64,000 nt of DNA, taken from contig JAAERN010000009.1 in assembly GCA_024230295.1 (NCBI GenBank), positions 232,238-296,237 on the forward strand, written 5' to 3'. The position numbers were made by a program, and so were the translations under genes. Source of the stretch: Planctomycetota bacterium. Lineage in GTDB: Bacteria > Planctomycetota > Phycisphaerae > Phycisphaerales > SM1A02. Shown here one piece after another: positions 15,660-23,390 of the stretch. Position 1 is the first letter of the stretch, and each line of letters begins with the position of its first letter. The notes below the pieces were generated by a model that was given only the letters and a program-made list of their open reading frames with translations, had not been told where the DNA came from and did no database searches.

Positions 15660-18502
15660 GTCAGGGTCTCCTTGGCAAATGCTCGGGCGGCACAGAGTGC
15701 CTCTGGAAGTTTCTCAGGTTCCTTCCCGCCAGCCTGCGCTGCATCGGGTCTTCCGCCGCCGCCGCCGCCACATGCCTGTGCGGTGACACGGACCCAATCG
15801 CCCGCCTTCAGACCTTGGGAGATGAGTGCATCGGGAACTCTCGCCGCGATGATGACCTTGCCGGTGTCTTCGGGTCGGCATGCAAGGAGACACGCTGCGT
15901 CTGGTGCGGCGGCACGAACGGTATCCATCCCTGCAAGCAGAGAGTCGCGATCGGTAGCGGCAACTTCTCCAATGACGAAACCCTCATCGGCGTCCGCGGC
16001 GATTGCTTTCGCGTCTTCCACGGCCGCATTCTTCGCAGCGCCAGCCGCTGCCTTTCTTGCTGTCTTGGCCGTATTACGCAGTGACGCCAACTGCGATTCC
16101 ACTTCGCGCCGATGGACTAATCCAAGCTCCATGTTGGGGATTTCGCGTGAAATGGCATCAACCTGATCAGGAAGTTCGGCTGGATCGAGTGTTGCCATTG
16201 CAGCGAGCCGCTTGAGGATCTGCTCGCCGCGGGAACGAACGTCAGAGGCGTCGGTTCCAGTAGCGGCGGTGATTCGTCGAATGCCTGCAGCGAGTCCTTG
16301 TTCTTGAAGAATCATGAAGTCGTCGATCTGGGCCGTGCTGGCAAGATGCGTGCCACCACAGAACTCAATTGACAGATTCTGCCATGCGGGGCTATCAGGC
16401 GTCTCGACAAGGTCCGGAACATCAGCACCAACGCAGACGACGCGGACGGGATCCGGATACTTCTCTCCGAACATCGCCCGCACGCCATTGATCTGCATGG
16501 CCGCGTCGAGCGGAGCTTCCTGTGCACTTACTGCGAGGTCTTTCGTGACGTCCTCTCGAACACATTGCTCGACGCGAGCCATGTCTTTGATGTCGGGTGC
16601 ATTGCTTGCTGCATAGTCGAATCGAAGGCGATCTGCCGCCACGAGCGATCCGCGTTGATCGGCACCAGGACCGAATACGGTGCGAAGTGCGCGGTTGAGC
16701 AGATGTGTTGCCGTGTGGTTTGCTTCAATGGACTCGTGGTGACCGCGATCGACCCGGGTATCGACCGCCGCGCCAAGGTGCAATCGTCCTTCGGTCATGT
16801 GTCCGATGTGCAGGACCCATGGACCCGAGCGAGTCGTGTCTTCGACTCGGAAAGTTGCACCGCCCCGATCATCGCCCTCTGCTTCGCTAACCAACCGTCC
16901 GGTATCACCGATCTGACCACCTTGCTCTGCGTAGAACGTGGTCCGGTCAAGCAACACGGCGACGTGCTCGCCTTCGCCGATGTGTTCCACCAAATCTTTA
17001 CCGTTCCAGACTCCCCGAATGTGACCGATGCAGAGTGGCTGCTCATATTTAGGGGAATCGTCGGTGCCGTGGCCGCCAATCTGTTTGAGTCCGGCGAGTA
17101 CTTCGGGGGGCAGCGATCTGACAGGGTCGGCTCCTTCGCTGCCACCCTGGCGCGACTTCTCCCTCGCCGCTTCCATGGCGGCCTCGTACGCGGCGCGATC
17201 AAGCCCAAGGCCCTGTTCTTCTGCCATCTGCGCAGTAAGGTCGATTGGGAAGCCATACGTGTCGTGCAGCAGGAATGCCTGCTCGCCTCCGATCTCTCCA
17301 CCGCTCTGACGGGCAGAGGCTGCGGCTTCGGCAAAGAGTTTCAGACCGCGATCGAGCGTGGCGAGGAATGCTTCTTCCTCTCCTTTGATGATCGAAATGA
17401 TGTCCTTCTGCTGCGATGCGAGTTCGGGAAACGCCTCGCCAAGCACACCAACGACTACAGGAACCAACTCGCAGAGCAGAGGCCCATCCGCATTCAACGT
17501 CTGACGCGCCATACGCACGCCTCTGCGGAGGATGCGCCTCAACACGTAGCCTCGGCCATCGGAGCCGGGCCTGGCTCCATCTGCCAAGGCGATCGCGAGG
17601 CATCGAACATGGTCGGCGATGACTCGGTAGGCCACATCGCCAGGATCATCAAGCGAGCCACCGTAGGCGGCCGCTGAGGTTCTCGATTGGATCGCGTCGA
17701 AGATCGGTGTCCAAAGATCGGTGTCGTAGTTACTCCGAACACCCTGGAGGATTCGGGCTATCCGTTCGAGTCCCATCCCAGTGTCTACATGCCGAGAGGG
17801 GAGTTCCACGAGCGAACCGTCGTCACGCCTATTGAACTGTATGAAGACAAGATTCCAGAACTCAATGACGTCTGGGTGGTCGAGGTTGACCAGATCACCA
17901 CCGCTCTTATCTGGAGTCGAGTCGAAGTGGATCTCGCTGCACGGGCCGCACGGACCGGTGGCTCCCATTTCCCAGAAGTTGTCCTTGCGTCCCCACCGCG
18001 AAATGTGCTTTGGATCGATGTCTGTCAGCTCTTGCCAGAGCCGCTCGGTTTCCTCATCGGCGCCCAGCCCGTCCTTCTCATCGCCACCAAAGACCGTCAC
18101 ATAGAGCCGATCTTTCGGCAGTCCCCACACTTCGGTGAGCAGTTGCCAAGCCCACGAGATTGCTTCAGCTTTGAAGTAGTCGCCAAAGGACCAATTGCCG
18201 AGCATTTCGAAGAAAGTGTGGTGGTACGTGTCTCGGCCCACGTCTTCGAGGTCGTTGTGCTTCCCGCCGGCCCGGATGCACTTCTGGGTGTCGGTCACGC
18301 GGGTCCATGGCCGGGTCCCCGTTCCGAGAAACACATCCTTGAACTGGTTCATACCCGCGTTCGCAAACAGAAGCGTCGGGTCATCGTGGGGGGCGACTGA
18401 TCCGCTGGGAATGATCTCGTGGCCAGCTTGGTCCCTGAAGAATTCGAGGAAGGATCGGCGAATTTCGGCAGTCGTCGGGGTGTCGGAAATAGAGGTGTTC
18501 AT
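15656..18502 (-). CDS. alaS: Alanyl-tRNA synthetase
   Basis: Charges tRNA-Ala and edits mischarged Ser/Gly. The 948-aa protein has the class II core (EIRRSFLEFF, ANAGMNQFKDVFLG), the editing-domain metal site HTATHLL with CGGTHLAS later, and the C-terminal C-Ala domain with a Gly-rich segment (ACGGGGGGRPDAAQAGG). The frame is open to 18586, but Met29 at 18502 gives the family N-terminus. It heads a six-gene minus-strand run and is divergent from tpiA, with a 112-bp gap. Confidence 0.95.
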   Translation of the reverse strand: MNTSISDTPTTAEIRRSFLEFFRDQAGHEIIPSGSVAPHDDPTLLFANAGMNQFKDVFLGTGTRPWTRVTDTQKCIRAGGKHNDLEDVGRDTYHHTFFEMLGNWSFGDYFKAEAISWAWQLLTEVWGLPKDRLYVTVFGGDEKDGLGADEETERLWQELTDIDPKHISRWGRKDNFWEMGATGPCGPCSEIHFDSTPDKSGGDLVNLDHPDVIEFWNLVFIQFNRRDDGSLVELPSRHVDTGMGLERIARILQGVRSNYDTDLWTPIFDAIQSRTSAAAYGGSLDDPGDVAYRVIADHVRCLAIALADGARPGSDGRGYVLRRILRRGVRMARQTLNADGPLLCELVPVVVGVLGEAFPELASQQKDIISIIKGEEEAFLATLDRGLKLFAEAAASARQSGGEIGGEQAFLLHDTYGFPIDLTAQMAEEQGLGLDRAAYEAAMEAAREKSRQGGSEGADPVRSLPPEVLAGLKQIGGHGTDDSPKYEQPLCIGHIRGVWNGKDLVEHIGEGEHVAVLLDRTTFYAEQGGQIGDTGRLVSEAEGDDRGGATFRVEDTTRSGPWVLHIGHMTEGRLHLGAAVDTRVDRGHHESIEANHTATHLLNRALRTVFGPGADQRGSLVAADRLRFDYAASNAPDIKDMARVEQCVREDVTKDLAVSAQEAPLDAAMQINGVRAMFGEKYPDPVRVVCVGADVPDLVETPDSPAWQNLSIEFCGGTHLASTAQIDDFMILQEQGLAAGIRRITAATGTDASDVRSRGEQILKRLAAMATLDPAELPDQVDAISREIPNMELGLVHRREVESQLASLRNTAKTARKAAAGAAKNAAVEDAKAIAADADEGFVIGEVAATDRDSLLAGMDTVRAAAPDAACLLACRPEDTGKVIIAARVPDALISQGLKAGDWVRVTAQACGGGGGGRPDAAQAGGKEPEKLPEALCAARAFAKETLT

Positions 18503-18614
18503 GCGGATTTCAGCCTTTGGCAAGCAGCCGTGCAGTGTACGTACCCGGTCCCCCCGGCATGCTGGCCGGGAGGCTATCCTCCGCACGTTTCAATGACACG
18601 GGAGCGAGCAGACG

Positions 18615-19385
18615 ATGACGAGGCAGCCATTGGTGGGCGGCAACTGGAAGATGCATCTTGATGCCAGCGGGGCGGTGGACTTGATCGGCGGAATATCCGC
18701 CGGGATGCCAGAGCTCGCCGCCGGCGTTGATGTGATGGTCTTTCCTCCGTTCCCATATCTCGGTCTATCTGCCGAAGCAGCTTTGGGCAGTGGAATCCTG
18801 CTTGGCGGGCAGGATGTCTCGGGCGAGTTAGAAGGAGCCTGTACTGGTCAGGTCTCTGCTCCAATGTTGCTGGATTCGGGCTGCGTTGTGGCGCTCGTAG
18901 GGCACTCTGAACGCCGTCACGGCCTTGGAGAGACCGATTTTGTGGTGGCGGCCAAGGTTCGAACAGCATTGGCAGCTGGCTTGCGGGTCGTACTCTGTCT
19001 GGGCGAGACGCTTGAGCAGCGAGAGGCCGGAGCGACCGTTGAGGTCGTCCTAGGCCAACTTTCAGGCTCGCTTGAGGGGGTCTCAGTTGAGGATCTGGAC
19101 CGAGTGGATCTGGCTTATGAGCCGGTCTGGGCAATCGGGACCGGGCTGACCGCTGGCCCCGATGAGGCTCAGGAGGTCCATGCGACGCTCCGGTCCGCAG
19201 TCAATGCACGATATGATGATCGGTCCGCATCGAGAATTCGAATTCTCTATGGCGGATCAGTCAAGCCGTCCAATGCGGCCGACCTGATGGCTTGTGAAGA
19301 CATTGACGGAGCGCTGGTAGGCGGCGCGTCGTTAGAGGCTGAGTCCTTTCTAGACATTGCGCGGGCAGCAGCCCGCCGGGAGTAG
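18615..19385 (+). CDS. tpiA: Triosephosphate isomerase
   Basis: Interconverts dihydroxyacetone phosphate and glyceraldehyde-3-phosphate in glycolysis. 256 aa, usual length. The substrate-loop NWKM near the N-terminus is followed by His instead of the common Asn. The electrophilic His is in VGHSERR, the catalytic Glu in AYEPVWAIGTG, and the phosphate-binding YGGSVKPSNA lies near the end. Loop 6 reads GTGLTAG, where Lys is more usual at the Leu. GGAG precedes the ATG by about 11 nt. First gene of a four-gene run with secG, yicC and a kinase. Confidence 0.95.
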   Translation: MTRQPLVGGNWKMHLDASGAVDLIGGISAGMPELAAGVDVMVFPPFPYLGLSAEAALGSGILLGGQDVSGELEGACTGQVSAPMLLDSGCVVALVGHSERRHGLGETDFVVAAKVRTALAAGLRVVLCLGETLEQREAGATVEVVLGQLSGSLEGVSVEDLDRVDLAYEPVWAIGTGLTAGPDEAQEVHATLRSAVNARYDDRSASRIRILYGGSVKPSNAADLMACEDIDGALVGGASLEAESFLDIARAAARRE

Positions 19386-19387
19386 CT

Positions 19388-19849
19388 ATGAGCACCCTGT
19401 ACCTCACGCTGACCATCATCTTCATCGTTGTTGCTGTGGCGATGATTCTGATCATTCTTGTGCAGCGACCTGCGGGCGGCGGTCTTGCCGGCGCATTTGG
19501 CGGAGCTGGCGGGGGCGGCACCGAGGGCGTCTTTGGCGGCCGCGTCGGCGATGCACTTACGGTCATGACCGTTATCGCATTTACGGTGTATCTGACGCTG
19601 GCTCTGGTACTCAATGCGAATATCTGGTCGCCTGATCGCGCTCCGGCATCACCGCCAACTGCAACTGATGTGGTGCTGCCCATGTCTGCGGGCGAACCTG
19701 GTTTCGGCGATCCACCTGCAGTGACGGAAGATGCCAATCCGATGGACGCCGGTGTTGAAGCGCCAGCGGATTCCCCAACTGCAACACCTGAAACATCCGA
19801 GCCCGCTGAGAGCGGGGCGTCGTCGTCTTCTAGCGGCGACGGATCCTGA
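19388..19849 (+). CDS. secG: Preprotein translocase subunit SecG
   Basis: Small subunit of the SecYEG protein-export channel. Two transmembrane helices (about residues 4-27 and 57-78) flank the conserved cytoplasmic loop LVQRPAGGGLAGAFGG. After them comes a Pro/Ala/Glu-rich tail of about 70 residues, longer than in most SecG proteins and probably disordered outside the membrane. GGGAG at the end of tpiA lies 6 to 10 nt before the ATG, and only 2 nt separate the genes. The tpiA-secG order is common in bacteria. Confidence 0.92.
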   Translation: MSTLYLTLTIIFIVVAVAMILIILVQRPAGGGLAGAFGGAGGGGTEGVFGGRVGDALTVMTVIAFTVYLTLALVLNANIWSPDRAPASPPTATDVVLPMSAGEPGFGDPPAVTEDANPMDAGVEAPADSPTATPETSEPAESGASSSSSGDGS

Positions 19850-19850
19850 T

Positions 19851-20729
19851 ATGCCTCGGTCGATGACCGGATTCGGCGCGGCACACTCCGCCGACGGCGG
19901 TTGTCGGTACACCGTGGAAATGCGGTCGGTCAACGGCCGGTTTCTCAAGTGTGTTGCACGGGTTCAAGATGAGCTCCACGGACTTGAGACAGACATCGAG
20001 CAGCAAGTCAGCCAGATGATTCGTCGTGGCACGGTGACAGTCACCGTGCGATTCTTCGATGAGTCAGCCCAAGCAGCGACGTCAATCAATGTGGCTGCGA
20101 TGGAGGCGTACTTGGAGCAGCTTGCTCCAATAGCCGCCAAACTTGGTGCAACCATTGATCCGGCGGCACTTCTGTCGCTGCCCGGTCTGGTTTCGCCGAC
20201 TGTTTCTGAGGGGCATGCCGAAACCGCCAAGCCTGCTGTGCTGAAACTTGTGCGTGAAGCGTGCGAGGCACTCACTGTGATGCGGCAGCACGAGGGTGCC
20301 GCAATGGCTGTGGAACTCAACACACACCTCACAGCGATTGAATCACGCTTGGGACTCATTCGAGAGCGAGCACCGAGTATTGTCGAGGAGTACCAGCAGC
20401 GGTTGCGACAGCGAATGCAGTCGCTTCTTGCCGAAGTTGGCGCTGAAGTTCGGCCGGAAGATGTGCTGCGTGAAGTGGCGGTCTTTGCCGAGCGATCAGA
20501 TATCACCGAGGAGGTTGCTCGCCTTGCGGCACACCTCGTCCAGTTCCGGGAATTGCTTGCAAGCGATAACGACCTCGTGGGGCGGACCCTGGACTTTTTG
20601 GCCCAAGAGATGCTCCGTGAGGCCAACACAATTGGCAGCAAATGTCTGGACACCACTGTCGGGCGTGCAGTTGTCGAGGTGAAGGGTGCAGTCGATCGGT
20701 TGAAGGAACAGGTTCAGAATCTTGAGTAG
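19851..20729 (+). CDS. yicC: YicC-family endoribonuclease
   Basis: YicC/YloC family protein (292 aa), shown in E. coli to be an RNA-degrading enzyme acting on small RNAs. It has the family start MPRSMTGFGAA, followed by the EMRSVNGRFLK segment, and the conserved C-terminal half DITEEVARLAAHLVQF, GRTLDFLAQEMLREANTIGSK. The frame extends upstream to 19731 inside secG, but Met at 19851 is the family start, 1 nt after the secG stop. It overlaps the next gene by 8 nt. Confidence 0.92.
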   Translation: MPRSMTGFGAAHSADGGCRYTVEMRSVNGRFLKCVARVQDELHGLETDIEQQVSQMIRRGTVTVTVRFFDESAQAATSINVAAMEAYLEQLAPIAAKLGATIDPAALLSLPGLVSPTVSEGHAETAKPAVLKLVREACEALTVMRQHEGAAMAVELNTHLTAIESRLGLIRERAPSIVEEYQQRLRQRMQSLLAEVGAEVRPEDVLREVAVFAERSDITEEVARLAAHLVQFRELLASDNDLVGRTLDFLAQEMLREANTIGSKCLDTTVGRAVVEVKGAVDRLKEQVQNLE

Positions 20730-21783
20730 TGATTCCGGTGCATCACCCAACCTTGTGACCGCAGCGGGCACGCTTTCGCCGCGTGAGATATCAGATGTAC
20801 TCGCCCAGTACGATATCGGAACAGTTGAGTCTGTCCGGCCTTTCTTGGCCGGCTCATCAAGAGCTCCCAAGGCCAAGCTGACAACGCAGTCAGGTGCCTA
20901 TTTGTTGAAGCGGCTGGCGCCATCACGATCAAGTCTTGATGCGCTGAAGTTTCAGCATGCCCTGCTCAAGCATTTGACCAAGAGTGGCTTTCCGGTTGCA
21001 GAAGTCATTCATTCGACGGGGTCTCGGACGACAGTACAACTCGAGGCCAATTACTACGAGATGTCAAGGTGGGTCTCTGGGCACCGATACGGTTATGTCT
21101 CCAACGAAGCAAGATCGTGCGGAGCGGCAATGGCGGCGTTGCACGATCTTGCTGCGCCGATGCTGGATCGAGCTCCGTTACATAGTGGGTTTCATGATCG
21201 CGTCGATGTTGCCCGCGCACTCAATGCCCTGACCAAGGGCGCTAGCGATGTCATCGCGCCAGCGTATGTGTCGATTGGCGCCGCGCTCCGTCGGGCTCGC
21301 CGGTTGGTTCGTTCGCATTGGCTGGATCTTCCTGCTGTAGTGGCGCATGGCGATTGGCATCCAGGGAATCTTCTGATGGGGAAGGATCGTGTGGCGGCCG
21401 TGATCGATTTTGAATCCACTCGCAAGGAGCCCCGTGTGGGTGACATTGCCAATGGATTGCTGCAGTTCTCGCTTGAGCGAAAGCCCAAACAAGCCATTTC
21501 AGAGTGGCCGGTGACCTGTGACTTTCGATTAATCGCAGAAATGCAGGCGGGCTACCAACTTGTCTCCCGCGATCCGCTGACCGAAGAGGAGATTGTGTGT
21601 ATTCCATCATTGATGGTGGAGGCTTTGGCAGCGGAGAGCATCATTGCAATTCACCGCCGTGGGCGCATCCGCAAAATGACTCCGGAGGCAGTTATTCCAT
21701 GGATTGCTGATCGCCTCCAGTCGATCGAATCGAATGGCAACCAGTTGATGGAAATACTGAGATCCCGCCGCGGAGTTAGTTGA
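20722..21783 (+). CDS. Aminoglycoside-phosphotransferase-like kinase
   Basis: 353-aa protein with the APH/choline-kinase fold. The catalytic loop is AHGDWHPGNLLMG, with AVIDFESTRKEPRVGDIAN providing the metal-binding Asp. The N-lobe Lys is probably in YLLKRLAP. The start is TTG at 20722, overlapping yicC; no ATG lies early in the frame. Family members phosphorylate small molecules or sugars (CotS and HSK2-like); nothing here identifies the substrate, and I see no reason to infer drug resistance. Confidence 0.78.
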   Translation: MSSDSGASPNLVTAAGTLSPREISDVLAQYDIGTVESVRPFLAGSSRAPKAKLTTQSGAYLLKRLAPSRSSLDALKFQHALLKHLTKSGFPVAEVIHSTGSRTTVQLEANYYEMSRWVSGHRYGYVSNEARSCGAAMAALHDLAAPMLDRAPLHSGFHDRVDVARALNALTKGASDVIAPAYVSIGAALRRARRLVRSHWLDLPAVVAHGDWHPGNLLMGKDRVAAVIDFESTRKEPRVGDIANGLLQFSLERKPKQAISEWPVTCDFRLIAEMQAGYQLVSRDPLTEEEIVCIPSLMVEALAAESIIAIHRRGRIRKMTPEAVIPWIADRLQSIESNGNQLMEILRSRRGVS

Positions 21784-21789
21784 GGCGGA

Positions 21790-22191
21790 TCATCCTCCGA
21801 AGATGATGATGAGCCCGAGCACCAAGCCGAGGACTACGAGCGTTGCTGCAACCAGCCACCCGACACGTGCTGCGATAGGAGGATGTGGCATCGTCGGAAT
21901 CGAAGATCCTGGCTGGCCGACATCGACCATGTCCCAGTCGATGTCGATGGAGTCGCGGCGGTTGGCGAGCAGTACGCTCTTCGCAGCGTCGGCGTCGCCT
22001 CGTCGAACCTGAACTGGTACTCCCCATCTCGCATTCGCAACCTGCCCTGTGACTCCGAGCGCCGTGCCAGTGCTTCCAAACGACATCGCGTTGATTCCTG
22101 CATCGTCCAGAATGGCGATCAGAATGTGGGCGGTGAATTCACTGGTTGCCGTGGTGATCGTGACGAGTTGGTCAGGGTCTTCGTTGGTCAT
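21790..22191 (-). CDS. DUF2007-like protein with C-terminal membrane anchor
   Basis: 133 aa. The N-terminal 75 residues follow the DUF2007 pattern: an initial strand (VTITTATSEFTAHILIAIL), Asp-Ala-Gly-Ile, and a second half ending in VPVQVRRGDADAAKSVLL. DUF2007 is called a putative signal-transducing domain; its role is unknown. A single transmembrane helix (about residues 110-132) ends the protein, so the domain would face the cytoplasm. The ATG overlaps the stop of the upstream gene as ATGA (22188-22191). Confidence 0.65.
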   Translation of the reverse strand: MTNEDPDQLVTITTATSEFTAHILIAILDDAGINAMSFGSTGTALGVTGQVANARWGVPVQVRRGDADAAKSVLLANRRDSIDIDWDMVDVGQPGSSIPTMPHPPIAARVGWLVAATLVVLGLVLGLIIIFGG

Positions 22192-23387
22192 GTGGATTCA
22201 CACTTGAGGTGCGCTTGAAGCAAGTGAATCTGCTCCGGCCCCCACGCATCTCCGTCGAGAAGTACACGCCACGAGCAGACTTCCTCGACGGTAACTTTTG
22301 AGGGTTCTTGCGGAACCCCCTGTACGAGATCACCCTGATGAGCCGGCGTTGCCAGCACTACGCCATTGTCGTGACTGTGCACTTCCATCCATAGGTGTTC
22401 ACGCCGGACTTCTTCACCGGAGGTGTCTTCCCAGGGAACTTCCACGTAGCACTCGGCGTCTCTCCCAGCCAAACTGTCGAACAGAGCTAGAAATCGGTCC
22501 CATGTGTGAATGGCGAGCATGCGATGCCTGGCCGTAGACCGTTCTGTTCGGTAGACGGCTGCCGTGTCTTCCGCGAGTCGCCGCAGGACGTTCGTCGGCG
22601 AGCCACCATGCTCCGCATCCTCCAGAGTGGCGATCGCCTCTGGATGATCCGGCTCGCCAGCGATGCGAAGGTGGAGCCCTGGCCCGATTTCAATGACAGC
22701 ATCGGTCTCCGGAAGGGGAGTCTCCATGCACAGTGCGGCTGTGGATGCCAGTAGATCGGCTGCGGTTTCGATGAGATCAAAATCGGATGTTTCGACGCAC
22801 AGTTCGTGATGGCCGCATCTCATCAGTCCATTGGTTTGCAGGACATGGTGGTCGTCCTCGGAGAGCGATGTCACGATCCACAGGAGGTCTTCGCGAGGTT
22901 CAACCTCCGTTTCCATCAACTCCCGAACCAACATGTCGCGATCCAGCCACCGCCACGTGCCAATGTCAAGAATGCCATCCGCGGTCGGGTCAGCCAGCAC
23001 CAAAATGCGCAGCATGTTTGTCAGGCATGTCAGCGGGTCGGCGGGATGGAGTAGCGATTGGACGACCAGCCCAGGTTTTTCTGCAATCGAGTCGGGCAAC
23101 CCAAACCCCTCCGTGGCGTCTGCTTCAGGCCAGCACACCAGCGACTCCGAAAGCCCTTCGATGGCGATCGTTGCGAGCCACTCAACTTCAGGCGGGGGAG
23201 TCTCGGGTATATGCAAATCAACGTCGGTACCGATCGCGTCCGCCATAACTTTGGCGAGGTTTTCAGGGCTGCTGAGTACTGTTTCCGAGGCACCGACGAG
23301 CACAAGGGTTACGGGCTCCGGGATGTCCAGCATCCAGGGTCCTTCGCGATACTCGTCTGCGCTAAATGGTGTCTCTGGTGTGTTCAT
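22188..23387 (-). CDS. Hypothetical acidic protein, 399 aa
   Basis: A soluble, strongly acidic protein without signal peptide. The C-terminal stretch REHLWMEVHSHDNGVVLATP resembles the opening of DUF2314/DUF4026-type domains, where a short WVEV motif precedes a beta-rich module; this is a weak impression. Trp is frequent. It starts 3 nt upstream of the leuS stop in transcription order and is coupled to the DUF2007-like gene by ATGA overlap, so it is expressed from the folC-leuS unit. Confidence 0.6.
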   Translation of the reverse strand: MNTPETPFSADEYREGPWMLDIPEPVTLVLVGASETVLSSPENLAKVMADAIGTDVDLHIPETPPPEVEWLATIAIEGLSESLVCWPEADATEGFGLPDSIAEKPGLVVQSLLHPADPLTCLTNMLRILVLADPTADGILDIGTWRWLDRDMLVRELMETEVEPREDLLWIVTSLSEDDHHVLQTNGLMRCGHHELCVETSDFDLIETAADLLASTAALCMETPLPETDAVIEIGPGLHLRIAGEPDHPEAIATLEDAEHGGSPTNVLRRLAEDTAAVYRTERSTARHRMLAIHTWDRFLALFDSLAGRDAECYVEVPWEDTSGEEVRREHLWMEVHSHDNGVVLATPAHQGDLVQGVPQEPSKVTVEEVCSWRVLLDGDAWGPEQIHLLQAHLKCEST

Positions 23388-23390
23388 GGT

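Noticed and set aside
16565..17677. 370-codon plus-strand frame inside alaS
   Set aside because: Antisense to a certain gene, Cys/Arg/His composition unlike a real protein.
20722..21783. Antibiotic-resistance gene (aminoglycoside phosphotransferase)
   Set aside because: Only the general kinase fold is visible; its place in a tpiA-secG-yicC unit suggests a housekeeping role.
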